From Bacteroidetes bacterium CG2_30_33_31 (GTDB lineage: Bacteria; Bacteroidota; Bacteroidia; Bacteroidales; UBA1556): DNA of 47,655 nt. The translations under genes and the position numbers were made by a program. Below the pieces are notes generated by a model, which saw only the letters and a list, made by a program, of their open reading frames with translations, ran no database searches and was not told the origin of the DNA. Location: assembly GCA_001872625.1 (NCBI GenBank), contig MNXP01000002.1:1-47655 (forward strand), read 5' to 3'. Shown in pieces: positions 7,493 to 15,467 of the stretch (the stretch's first letter is position 1; every line of letters starts with the position of its first letter).

Positions 7493-10264
7493 TTATTTTA
7501 CAATCTTTCCTTTAAATACTTTTGAATCAGTGTTTAAAGTATAGAAATATATTCCTTTTGGTAAGCTGTTAACATCAAATATCAATTTATCTGAAGTATT
7601 AAAAGTGGAATTTTTCGATAGCATTTCTTTGCCAGCTGAATCATATATTTTCAGAATGGCTTTTCCTTTTTGAGCTTTTTCAAAACTAAAAACTATTTTA
7701 TTACTAAAGGGATTTGGGCTAACAATAATTTCGTTATTAATAGAATTCAAACTACCGAGAGCAGTTACATTATAAAATCTGTTGAGTGCTTGCTGAGCCG
7801 ACTGCCGAAGGTCGTAAAGATGGTCGCCAGCAAGCATGGCAAAAGTTAGACTTAAACTATCGCCTGCCATCAGATTAAATGGCCCAGTGCTCAGCAAAGT
7901 GCTTACGTCGTTTCCAGAAATATTTACAGAACCAGCAGAATCTCTGCCTCCTTTTAAGGCGATAAATTTCTCATAATCTAAAAATCCATCATAAATATTT
8001 ACCGAGTTTTCGCTACCATCATTATCAAAATTATAAACATTAGTGCTTACAGAATCCATCATCATGATTCCAGCATATTTCCCACCTTGGGTTGGAAGCG
8101 TGTAAGCCATGCGGTATGTTGAGTCGTAATAAGCTTTATTTTTATAAGATACATCAATGTCGAAATCGGCATAAATACCAACATATAGATTTGATAATGG
8201 CAGTATTCCATTATTTCGAATAACATAATTTAAAAAAATCACTTTCTTAGGATTGCTATGATAAGCGTAAGAATTTTGCCTAACACTTATATTTAATTTG
8301 TTGAAAGCCGCAAGATTATCATTGAATTCGCAAAGATAATTCTGGTCGCCGAAAACTGGTGGAACTAATTCGGAGAAATTTCCAACAGCTTGAAAATCTG
8401 CGTCGATGCCATTGTCTCCATAAATATTTGAAGATACTTTTCCAGCAGCATTTCCTACTACCAGCCCAGCCCAAGAAAGCAAACTTCGTGGATTTTTATA
8501 ATTAAATCCCTCACCTTGCGATTTCTGAATATTTGCATATCCAATAAGACTATTTGGACTTATGGTAGCTGAAATATCATTTGTATCGAGGTCAGCAAAA
8601 TTTTTGTTAATCTGAAATCTGAAATATTCAAAGCCAGAGTAATTTGTATCGGAATAAGTAATCTTTACATCAGCTTCAGTGCCCGCAGGCACATTAGCTA
8701 ATATTTTGATGATGAATGGATTGGCATTATTATTATAAGTACCGAGAGTATTTATCTGCCCCAAATTTACTACTGGATTTACTATTGAAAGATATGGTGA
8801 ATTGCTGCTTAAAGTGGCTGTTAAGGCAGAGCTCGACTTATGGAGAAAATTCACAAATTCGCCAGAAAACCTAATGGTGTCATAAGCTTGGTCGCCAGTC
8901 ATAAGCACATTGCGATTTCGGAATCTTATTGATGGTCGGCTGGTGTCGGTAAGAGCTTTGTAAATATTAAGTCTTCCTGAGCCAAGCATTCCAATGGTGG
9001 AAGCATTGGCGGCAATGGTGTCGATATTGTCGGCAGTAACTCTCAGTTGTTCACCAATTTGTAATGCTGATAGATTAGGGAAATGTGCTTTTAACAAAGC
9101 GGCGGCAGCAGAAACTCCTGGTGCTGAGAAGCTTGTGCCGCTGGAGGCAAAGTATTCGTTATAAGTCCAAGTAGAAAAAACATGCACTCCTGGTGCGCAA
9201 ATATCTACGGTTGTTCCATAAGAGGAATAAATCCAACGAACATCTTGGCTGTCGGTGGCAGCGCAGGAGATGACATTTTCGAATGAGGCTGGATAAAAAA
9301 GCCATTCGTTACCATTATTTCCAGTGGATGCTACTACCAAAGCATTGTGATTGAAGGTTGCATAATTTACTATATCTTGTCCAAAGCTTGTTTTTACAAA
9401 TGCTCCCCAAGAATTATTTATGATATCTGAACCGTGGTCGGCGGCATAAACGATTCCTTCATAATCTTTGCTCATATATCCATTATCGTCACAAACTCTA
9501 ACGGGTAAATATCTTGTTTTGTAGCCTAAGCCAGCTATTCCAACATGATTATTAACTCTGGCGGCAGCAATTCCAGTAGTAAAACAGCCGTGATGATCCC
9601 AATAACTCATTGGCACATTATCATTCATACCTAAATCCCAACCGCGAAAATTATCGATATAGCCATCATTATCGTTGTCAACTCCATCAATGGTATCGGA
9701 ATAATTATAAGAGATTCCATCTTTTAAATCTTCACCATAAATGTCGGTTCCAGTATCTACCATGCCAATGACTACGTTTGAATCGCCAGATTCTATATCC
9801 CAAGCCTGAAAAGCTTTAACAACTCTATGATAATATTGATTTGCTAAAAGTGAATCATCGGGTACGAAAAGGGTTTTGCTCAATGGGCGGCGCTCCACAT
9901 AATCGAAAAGTCCAGTTTTTAAAAACTGATTTACAACTGAATTTACTGGATAAGAATCTCTATATTTTAACTGATAAATCAAAGATAAATCTACAAGACT
10001 ATTACCATAGATATCTGTTTCTTCCATAGGTTTTCTGTGATTTGGGAAAATCCTCTCAAAAGTTTCTACCTCAAGCTTTTGTAAAATATTTTCTATTGAT
10101 ATTGAGTTAATTTTGTCATTATCTGCAAGCTTACGAAAGTCATTTTTTAGTTTTAAAACTATGGTATTTTTTTGATACAAACTATCGGCATCGAGATTGA
10201 GTTTCTGCCCAGAAATAGCCATATTTAGAATAATTGAAAAAAAAGAAAAAAATATTAATCGCAT
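7493..10264 (-). CDS. Secreted subtilisin-like (S8) serine protease with T9SS sorting domain
   Basis: 923 residues. Signal peptide at about 1-19. The S8 catalytic domain covers about 145-445: D170 in GMVDTGTDI, H225 in HHGCFTTGIAA, oxyanion Asn near 315-317 in ASTGNNGN, and S378 in SSGTSFSAPG. The insertion GVDNDNDGYID (about 194-204) is an acidic, calcium-binding-like loop common in Bacteroidota subtilases. Beta-rich domains follow (about 450-840). The last ~80 residues (VSPNPFSNKIVFSF to KGIYFYTL to the final KGKIVK) form a type A T9SS C-terminal domain, which directs passage through the outer membrane and attachment or release at the surface. It stands alone between lysS and the LysM operon. 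ATG at 10264, with a TAACTTTG element only four bases upstream, suggesting a leaderless transcript. Confidence 0.93.
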   Translation of the reverse strand: MRLIFFSFFSIILNMAISGQKLNLDADSLYQKNTIVLKLKNDFRKLADNDKINSISIENILQKLEVETFERIFPNHRKPMEETDIYGNSLVDLSLIYQLKYRDSYPVNSVVNQFLKTGLFDYVERRPLSKTLFVPDDSLLANQYYHRVVKAFQAWDIESGDSNVVIGMVDTGTDIYGEDLKDGISYNYSDTIDGVDNDNDGYIDNFRGWDLGMNDNVPMSYWDHHGCFTTGIAAARVNNHVGIAGLGYKTRYLPVRVCDDNGYMSKDYEGIVYAADHGSDIINNSWGAFVKTSFGQDIVNYATFNHNALVVASTGNNGNEWLFYPASFENVISCAATDSQDVRWIYSSYGTTVDICAPGVHVFSTWTYNEYFASSGTSFSAPGVSAAAALLKAHFPNLSALQIGEQLRVTADNIDTIAANASTIGMLGSGRLNIYKALTDTSRPSIRFRNRNVLMTGDQAYDTIRFSGEFVNFLHKSSSALTATLSSNSPYLSIVNPVVNLGQINTLGTYNNNANPFIIKILANVPAGTEADVKITYSDTNYSGFEYFRFQINKNFADLDTNDISATISPNSLIGYANIQKSQGEGFNYKNPRSLLSWAGLVVGNAAGKVSSNIYGDNGIDADFQAVGNFSELVPPVFGDQNYLCEFNDNLAAFNKLNISVRQNSYAYHSNPKKVIFLNYVIRNNGILPLSNLYVGIYADFDIDVSYKNKAYYDSTYRMAYTLPTQGGKYAGIMMMDSVSTNVYNFDNDGSENSVNIYDGFLDYEKFIALKGGRDSAGSVNISGNDVSTLLSTGPFNLMAGDSLSLTFAMLAGDHLYDLRQSAQQALNRFYNVTALGSLNSINNEIIVSPNPFSNKIVFSFEKAQKGKAILKIYDSAGKEMLSKNSTFNTSDKLIFDVNSLPKGIYFYTLNTDSKVFKGKIVK

Positions 10265-10573
10265 AAAGCAAAGTTAACAGTGATGAAAGCAAAGATATGA
10301 ATAAAATAATATGAATATGAATGAAAATTAATGAAAGTGATAATTATGGTTTATAAGTCAAAAGTGTCTTGATTTCGATTGCTGCTCCATTAATTTATCA
10401 GGGAAAGTCTTTTATAAAGTTGTGGTTCTTCCCTCAAAATTTGAAACACATAAGTTAAAATGGTTCTTTTGTGTCTTTTGTGGTTGATATTTTTGCTTTT
10501 GTGTCTTTTGTGGTTCCCTTTTTTTTGAAACACATAAGACATATAAGGAGAGGCTAATTACTAAGCTATGAAC
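10265..10573. repeat. Intergenic region with imperfect direct repeats
   Basis: No gene is visible in these 309 bp. CTTTTGTGTCTTTTGTGGTT occurs twice, at 10466-10485 and 10496-10515. TTGAAACACATAAG occurs at 10441-10454 and 10525-10538, each time preceded by TGTGGTTC..CCT (10421 and 10510). Together these make two imperfect copies of a unit of about 85-90 bp whose parts contain smaller tandem copies. Similar AAGACACAAAAG / ACACATAAG words recur between genes in other Bacteroidota genomes; role unknown. Confidence 0.6.
10269..10297 (-). promoter_or_regulatory. Two -7-like elements upstream of the S8 protease
   Basis: The minus strand carries TATCTTTG (10297-10290) and TAACTTTG (10276-10269), both matching TAnnTTTG and 21 nt apart. 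The second ends 4 nt before the ATG, so transcription would begin at or next to the start codon. No clear -33 TTG is seen at the usual distance. The upstream copy would instead give a leader of about 20 nt. Confidence 0.45.
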
Positions 10574-12277
10574 TTATTTCATAAGATTAACCATAAGCGA
10601 ATCGGAGGTTTTTGTAACTGTAACTAAGTTATTTTTAGCAAGTTCTTTTATTGCCGAATCCCATTTTTTATTTGAAATAGCAGCTTGAATTTTAAGCTCG
10701 TTTAATTCCATTGTTTCATTTTGTTTTATTATATTAAAAACAATCTGAGCTTCTTCGCTAAGAGGGATTTTCTTTTTTTCAGGACGCATCTGTGGAAAAA
10801 GCAGCACTTCTTGTATAGAATCTTGATTAGTCATAAACATCACCAAACGGTCGATACCAATGCCCATTCCAGATGTTGGAGGCATTCCATATTCCAAAGC
10901 GCGAAGGAAATCTTGGTCGATAAACATGGCTTCATCGTCGCCTTTTTCCGAAAGAAGCATTTGTTCTTGGAATCTTTCTTTCTGGTCGATAGGGTCATTG
11001 AGCTCCGTATATGCGTTGGCAAGTTCTTTTCCATTTACAAAAAGTTCAAATCTCTCTGTAAGCTCAGGATTATCTCTATGTTTTTTGCATAATGGCGACA
11101 TCTCCACAGGATAGTCGATTATAAAGGTTGGCTGAATATAATGGTGTTCACATTTCTCACCAAAAAGCTCGTCAATAAGTTTGCCTTGGCCCATCGAATC
11201 GTCAACATTCATCCCCAATTTTGTACAAACTTCTCTAAGAGATATATCGTTCATTCCAGCAACATCGTAACCTGTATGTTCTTTTATTGCATCCAGAATT
11301 CTCACTCTTTGGAAAGGTCTTTTATAATCAATTTGATTTTCACCAAAGGGAACTTTTGTAGTACCATGAAGAGAAAGGGCAACTTTTTCTATCATTCTTT
11401 CTGTAAAATCCATCATCCAGTGGTAGTCTTTATAAGCTACATAAATTTCCATAACTGTGAATTCAGGATTATGAGTGCGATCCATTCCTTCGTTGCGAAA
11501 ATCTTTGGCAAATTCGTAAACTCCGTTGTAGCCCCCTACAATCAAACGTTTCAGATAGAGCTCGTTAGCAATTCGAAGGTAGAGCGGAATATTTAAAGCA
11601 TTGTGATGAGTTTTAAAAGGGCGAGCAGCAGCACCTCCAGGAATAGGTTGCAATATAGGTGTTTCTACTTCGAGATAATCGAAAGAGTTGAAGAAATTTC
11701 GCATGGTGTTAATCACTTTGCTGCGCTGAAGAAAAGTCTCTCTTACTTGTGAATTCACAATCAAATCGACGTAACGCTGGCGGTAACGTTGCTCTGGGTC
11801 GGTAAAAGCATCGAAACTTATACCATCTTTTTCTTTTACTATTGGCAATGGGCGCAAGGCTTTGCTAAGTAATTTCAAAGAGCTTACATGTATGCTGAGT
11901 TCACCCATTTGAGTAAAAAAAGCATAGCCTTCTACACCTATGATATCACCAATATCCATAAGTTTTTTGAATACGGTATTATAAAGCGCCTTATCTTCAT
12001 TGGGGCAGATTTCATCTCTTTTTATATAAAGCTGAATTCTTCCTTGCTCATCTTGAATCTCGGTAAAACTCGCCGCACCCATAATTCGACGGCTCATAAT
12101 TCTGCCTGCAATCTTTACATTAGCAAAAGCCGCAGGATTTTTTTCAAAGTTTTCATGAAGCTCTTTGGAGTTAGTATTGACTTCAAATTGCTCTGGTGGA
12201 TATGGATTAATGCCCATTTTATATAACTCTTCCAGCGATTTACGCCTTAATAATTCTTGTTCTGATAGTTGGCTCAT
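10574..12277 (-). CDS. lysS: Lysyl-tRNA synthetase, class II
   Basis: 567 residues. An N-terminal OB-fold anticodon-binding domain (about 50-150: VKIAGRIMSRRIMG, FTEIQDEQGRIQLYI) is followed by the class II catalytic core: motif 1 around FFNSFDYLEVETPIL, motif 2 FAKDFRNEGMDRTHNPEFT, motif 3 GMGIGIDRLVM. It charges tRNA-Lys in the cytosol. The core ends at about residue 503 (RPEKKK), the size of the whole E. coli enzyme; a further 64 residues with a helical, winged-helix-like pattern follow, a known feature of Bacteroidota LysS with no role I can assign. ATG at 12277 is chosen over a TTG three codons earlier. A TATCTTTG -7 element lies 20 nt upstream. Confidence 0.97.
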   Translation of the reverse strand: MSQLSEQELLRRKSLEELYKMGINPYPPEQFEVNTNSKELHENFEKNPAAFANVKIAGRIMSRRIMGAASFTEIQDEQGRIQLYIKRDEICPNEDKALYNTVFKKLMDIGDIIGVEGYAFFTQMGELSIHVSSLKLLSKALRPLPIVKEKDGISFDAFTDPEQRYRQRYVDLIVNSQVRETFLQRSKVINTMRNFFNSFDYLEVETPILQPIPGGAAARPFKTHHNALNIPLYLRIANELYLKRLIVGGYNGVYEFAKDFRNEGMDRTHNPEFTVMEIYVAYKDYHWMMDFTERMIEKVALSLHGTTKVPFGENQIDYKRPFQRVRILDAIKEHTGYDVAGMNDISLREVCTKLGMNVDDSMGQGKLIDELFGEKCEHHYIQPTFIIDYPVEMSPLCKKHRDNPELTERFELFVNGKELANAYTELNDPIDQKERFQEQMLLSEKGDDEAMFIDQDFLRALEYGMPPTSGMGIGIDRLVMFMTNQDSIQEVLLFPQMRPEKKKIPLSEEAQIVFNIIKQNETMELNELKIQAAISNKKWDSAIKELAKNNLVTVTKTSDSLMVNLMK

Positions 12278-12297
12278 AAAATTCAAATAATTTGTGG

Positions 12298-12305
12298 CAA
12301 AGATA
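12298..12305 (-). promoter_or_regulatory. -7 element of lysS
   Basis: The minus strand reads TATCTTTGCC, matching TAnnTTTG. Transcription would start about 16 nt before the lysS ATG. No convincing -33 TTG is present at the right distance. Confidence 0.45.
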
Positions 12306-12511
12306 TAGAAATCTTCTTCTATTGAGTGGCTAATTTGTTATGCTTTAGGTTTTTGTTTCTCTTATATTTATTACTGTTTTTTATAACAATGTAAAAAGTA
12401 GTCAATAATAAAATTGTAAATCAATGTCGGCAATCTTTGTTGTCGTATCAAAATTGAAAATACAGGGAAATATTATTTCCACGATTCATGAAATATTTGA
12501 AGGACTAATTA

Positions 12512-12988
12512 TTACATTTTCATGGAGAGGCCGAGTTTGCCGTCGTAGTGTGTGCCGCCACCCAATTCAATATTTACGCCCCATTTATCTGACCAATAAT
12601 AACGACCCCCAAGATGCAATCCACCAATAAATCCAGAGCGTTCACCTGAATTTCCACTCAGCCAGAGACCGAAACCGAATTCGAGTCCTAAATAGAAATC
12701 AAAATTGCTGGGGATATCCATAAGCGTGTTAAAATGATAATCGCCATTAGCCAAGAGCCCAATAAATGAGCCTTTGTTCCAAAATTGTGGTCGGACTTCT
12801 CCTCCAATTGTAATATCTTGGTGAACTGCAAAATCCATCCCAACATAAATTGGAAGATTGGTATTGGAGCCAATAAACCCGAAGTTTAGCTGACGCCCAC
12901 CAATTTCTAATGGCATTTGACCTTGCGAAAATGCTGCTGAAATAGTAAAAAACAAGCTAATAAAAAGCACTATAATATTCTTGAACAT
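12512..12988 (-). CDS. Small outer-membrane beta-barrel-like protein
   Basis: 158 residues with a signal peptide (about 1-21, cleaved near AAFSQG). The mature part is built of alternating hydrophobic/polar strands rich in Gly and aromatic residues (IGGEVRPQFW, LLANGDYHF, FYLGLEFGFGLWL, GGLHLGGRYYW, WGVNIELGGG), the pattern of a small barrel of about eight strands in the OmpW/OmpX-like size class. It ends in KLGLSMKM, compatible with a final strand. I do not recognise a specific family. It stands alone, minus strand, facing the CsbD-like gene. ATG at 12988; a TAATTTCG sequence is the nearest -7-like element. Confidence 0.65.
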   Translation of the reverse strand: MFKNIIVLFISLFFTISAAFSQGQMPLEIGGRQLNFGFIGSNTNLPIYVGMDFAVHQDITIGGEVRPQFWNKGSFIGLLANGDYHFNTLMDIPSNFDFYLGLEFGFGLWLSGNSGERSGFIGGLHLGGRYYWSDKWGVNIELGGGTHYDGKLGLSMKM

Positions 12989-13258
12989 GCTATAAAATTT
13001 AATAATTATAGCCGCGAAATTAAAAATTTTAGTCTTTATGTTAATTGTGATTATAATAATTTTTTAAACATCTCGGAGAATATTTTTCCTTACTTCTTCA
13101 GCATTTAATAAAGTTCTTTATACTTCAGAAAAATAAGGAGGTGCGAATGATGTAAGTATTTTACTCAATTATGTAATAGATAGTCCATAGAAAGGATAGA
13201 CTTTTGTATTATTATATAAACTATCACAGTAGATGTGAAAATTTTAAAATCAAAAGAT

Positions 13259-13444
13259 ATGAATACAAGAGAAATTAAAGGAAATTGGACTGAGCAAAAA
13301 GGGAAACTAAAACAGAAATTTGCTACCCTTACTGACAACGACTTATTGTTTGTAGAAGGGAAAAAGGAGGAAATGTATGGAAGACTTGAAAAAAAATTGG
13401 GTAAATCAAAAGAAGAATTGCGCAAAATAATTTCTTCTTTATAA
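13259..13444 (+). CDS. CsbD-like stress-response protein
   Basis: 61 residues starting at ATG 13259, preferred over an in-frame GTG eight codons upstream. The sequence REIKGNWTEQKGKLKQKF at the start and GKKEEMYGRLEKKLGKSKEE later match the CsbD fold, a small charged helical protein. CsbD was named from a SigB-controlled gene of Bacillus; members are abundant under osmotic or nutrient stress, but the molecular role is not known. Here it precedes lipocalin-like lipoproteins and a universal-stress-protein fragment, so the group may be stress-linked. Confidence 0.85.
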   Translation: MNTREIKGNWTEQKGKLKQKFATLTDNDLLFVEGKKEEMYGRLEKKLGKSKEELRKIISSL

Positions 13445-13488
13445 CAGAATAAGTATAAAATAATAGTAAAAATCTAAATTTATAAAAC

Positions 13489-13911
13489 ATGAAAAACCAG
13501 AAAAAATTCTTTGCAATAGCCATTATTATTGGCTTTATGTTGCCCGTTGTTCAATCGTGTACAAAATACGAAGATGGGCCAAAAATTAGCCTTCGCTCAA
13601 GAACCGAAAGAGTCGCTAACACATGGAAAGTAGATAATTACAAGGTGAAAGGTGTAGATTATACTTCATTAGTAACATCCTACAACGAGACTTTTACTAA
13701 AGAAGGAAACTATAACTATGAATGGGGAGGAGCTTCGGGATCAGGAACCTGGGTTTTTCAGAATAATGATGATGAAATAAAAATTACTGGCATCAATAAT
13801 CAGGAAAATCACATACTGTATATTACAAAACTCGAAGAGAAATCATTTTGGTATTACTATATTGATAATGACGGTGATAAACATGAATATCACTTGGTTA
13901 ACAAGAATTAG
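13489..13911 (+). CDS. Lipocalin-like lipoprotein
   Basis: 140 residues. A type II signal peptide ends in a lipobox, PVVQSC, with the lipidated Cys at residue 24. The mature region begins with a short polar tail, then RVANTWKVDNYKV and successive beta strands (NETFTKEGNYNYEW, GSGTWVFQ, DEIKITG, ILYITKLEEKSFWYYY), as in the lipocalin-like domains common in Bacteroidota lipoproteins. Probably held in the outer or inner membrane leaflet facing the periplasm or surface; ligand unknown. It starts 44 nt after the CsbD-like gene and may be cotranscribed. Confidence 0.7.
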   Translation: MKNQKKFFAIAIIIGFMLPVVQSCTKYEDGPKISLRSRTERVANTWKVDNYKVKGVDYTSLVTSYNETFTKEGNYNYEWGGASGSGTWVFQNNDDEIKITGINNQENHILYITKLEEKSFWYYYIDNDGDKHEYHLVNKN

Positions 13912-13987
13912 TTTATAAAATTCTATTTTATTATCCAAAAGCCAATAGATTCCATAAAAGCATAAATTGATTAAAGAGCAGATTTTT

Positions 13988-14143
13988 ATGAAAACGATAA
14001 AAATGAAAAACCTTCTAATAGCTTTAGATTACGATCCTACAGCTCAAAAGGTAGCTGAGATCGGATTTTCTTTGGCAAAAACAATGAATGCTAAAGTCAC
14101 ACTTTTGCATGTAATGGCTGACTTAATATATCATTCCAACTAA
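13988..14143 (+). pseudogene. Truncated universal stress protein (UspA-like) fragment
   Basis: A 51-codon frame: MKTIKMKNLLIALDYD, then PTAQKVAEIGFSLAKTMNA and KVTLLHVMADLIYHSN before a stop. This is the first beta strand, helix and second strand of a UspA domain (ALDYDPTAQKVAE and KVTLLHV are characteristic), which is normally about 140 residues long and carries a C-terminal GxxGx9GS nucleotide-binding motif. None of that second half is visible in the 44 bp before the next gene, nor in another frame. The likeliest reading is the remnant of a deleted gene; a short expressed protein is possible. The internal ATG five codons in may be the ancestral start. Confidence 0.7.
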
Positions 14144-14187
14144 AAAGCAAAACTAAATTTTATTCAAAATCTATAAATTATTAAATT

Positions 14188-14598
14188 ATGAAAACAATTT
14201 TTAAACTTTTTTCTTTATTCCTTATTGGAATAATTTTCTCATCTTGCTCCAATCATTTGATTGGTTCATGGAATATTGAGAAGTACGAAACCTCTAAACC
14301 TGACCAACAAACTGTAACACTGAGTAATATTGGTGTAATAACATTTTTTGCTGATAAAACTGGAGAAAAAAATGTCAGTTATACTGTTTTTGGTTCTACT
14401 TATGAGGACAATTTGCGGTTTAAATGGTCAAATACTGATAATTTGGTAACCATTGATAGCCAAGGTTCTAATTTTTCGAAAACATGGATAATGACGGTAA
14501 ATACAAGAAAAGTACAAAGTTGGCAATCAACTAATGGGGGCACTGTGGTGGAAGTATTGGAGCTCAAGAAAGTAACTCAACCTTCAAATGCTAAATAA
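14188..14598 (+). CDS. Lipocalin-like lipoprotein, second copy
   Basis: 136 residues. Signal peptide with lipobox IIFSSC, lipidated Cys at residue 20. The mature part starts SNHLIGSWNIEKYE, the usual opening of a lipocalin-like domain (G-x-W near the first strand), followed by beta strands through GVITFFADKTGE, RFKWSNTDNLVTI, KTWIMTVNTRKVQSW and VVEVLELKK. It has the same general design as the lipoprotein at 13489-13911 but little obvious identity. Function unknown; envelope location inferred from the lipobox. A Rho-independent terminator follows at 14665. Confidence 0.7.
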   Translation: MKTIFKLFSLFLIGIIFSSCSNHLIGSWNIEKYETSKPDQQTVTLSNIGVITFFADKTGEKNVSYTVFGSTYEDNLRFKWSNTDNLVTIDSQGSNFSKTWIMTVNTRKVQSWQSTNGGTVVEVLELKKVTQPSNAK

Positions 14599-14664
14599 AA
14601 ATTAAAGAACTCTGATTTAAACTTGTATTGAAACAGCCGCCTAAGCCATCATTAGGTCATTTAA

Positions 14665-14702
14665 ATCATCCGACATCATTCGATATCGGATGATTTTTTT
14701 TA
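14665..14702 (+). terminator. Rho-independent terminator
   Basis: A perfect 9-bp stem, ATCATCCGA (14665-14673) with TCGGATGAT (14686-14694), and a 12-nt loop are followed by a run of T to 14702. It ends the small-lipoprotein transcription unit. Confidence 0.85.
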
Positions 14703-14830
14703 ATGCTAACCCATTGGTTTAATTTATTTCTTGTTTTTGTCAGACTCTAAATAATTAATTGCCATTTAAAGTCATATCATAATTATACAATCATTTTAAA
14801 TCCTCGCGAAAGCCATTAAGCAAATTTTAT

Positions 14831-14838
14831 TATCTTTG
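14831..14838 (+). promoter_or_regulatory. -7 element of the lipocalin/epimerase unit
   Basis: TATCTTTG matches TAnnTTTG. It would give an mRNA leader of about 95 nt before the lipocalin ATG at 14937. The leader contains an A/T-rich inverted repeat around 14868-14895 (TTTATTTATGAT / ATTGATAAA). No gene is seen elsewhere in the 14599-14936 gap apart from the terminator at its left end. Confidence 0.45.
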
Positions 14839-14936
14839 GAGATGAAAATAATGCGATTTTGAATCGTATTTATTTATGATAATCATTGATAAATAATGTT
14901 TTATAATTCTTTGAGGAAAATTAAAATTTGCAAATT

Positions 14937-15461
14937 ATGGTAAAAAACTTACTAATATTCTTGATTATGATTAATTTGTTGTCATGTAAAAGCGGCAAAG
15001 ACCTTCCAACAGTAGCAAAGGTGGATATTGAAAAATATGCTGGCAAATGGTATGAGATTGCTCGCTTGCCTAACAGTTTTGAAAAGAATTTAGAGAGAAT
15101 TACAGCTACTTATACTCCAAAATCTGATGGCAACATTGAAGTCTTGAACCAAGGATTTTCCACCGAAATTAAAGGGAAAGTAAGCAAAGCTAAAGGCAAG
15201 GCATGGATTCCAAATGCTGATTTTCCAGGCAGACTTAAAGTAAGCTTCTTCTGGCCATTTGCAGGCAATTATTATATTATTTTCTTAGATGAAAATTACA
15301 AATATGCACTCGTGGGCGATCCTTCAAGAAAATATTTGTGGATACTCTCAAGAACTCAAATCTTAGACGAAAGCATTTTTAACAAGCTCTTGGAGGTTGC
15401 CACAAATAATGGTTTCGATGTTGCTACTTTAATAAAAGTCAACCAAAACATTGATTATTAA
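14937..15461 (+). CDS. blc: Outer-membrane lipoprotein lipocalin, Blc type
   Basis: 174 residues from ATG 14937 (a TTG three codons earlier is less likely). Lipobox INLLSC places the lipidated Cys at about 17. The lipocalin signature KYAGKWYEIARLPNSFEKN (about 36-54, with the invariant G-x-W) is followed by TATYTPKSDGNIEVLNQG, the family's second motif. Later come KLKVSFFWPFAGNYYIIFLD-type strands, ALVGDPSRKYLWILSRT and a C-terminal helix with FDVATLI. All match Blc/ApoD-like bacterial lipocalins, which bind fatty acids or lysophospholipids in the outer membrane under envelope stress. The epimerase gene starts 6 nt later, so the two are likely an operon. Confidence 0.9.
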   Translation: MVKNLLIFLIMINLLSCKSGKDLPTVAKVDIEKYAGKWYEIARLPNSFEKNLERITATYTPKSDGNIEVLNQGFSTEIKGKVSKAKGKAWIPNADFPGRLKVSFFWPFAGNYYIIFLDENYKYALVGDPSRKYLWILSRTQILDESIFNKLLEVATNNGFDVATLIKVNQNIDY

Positions 15462-15467
15462 ATTTAT

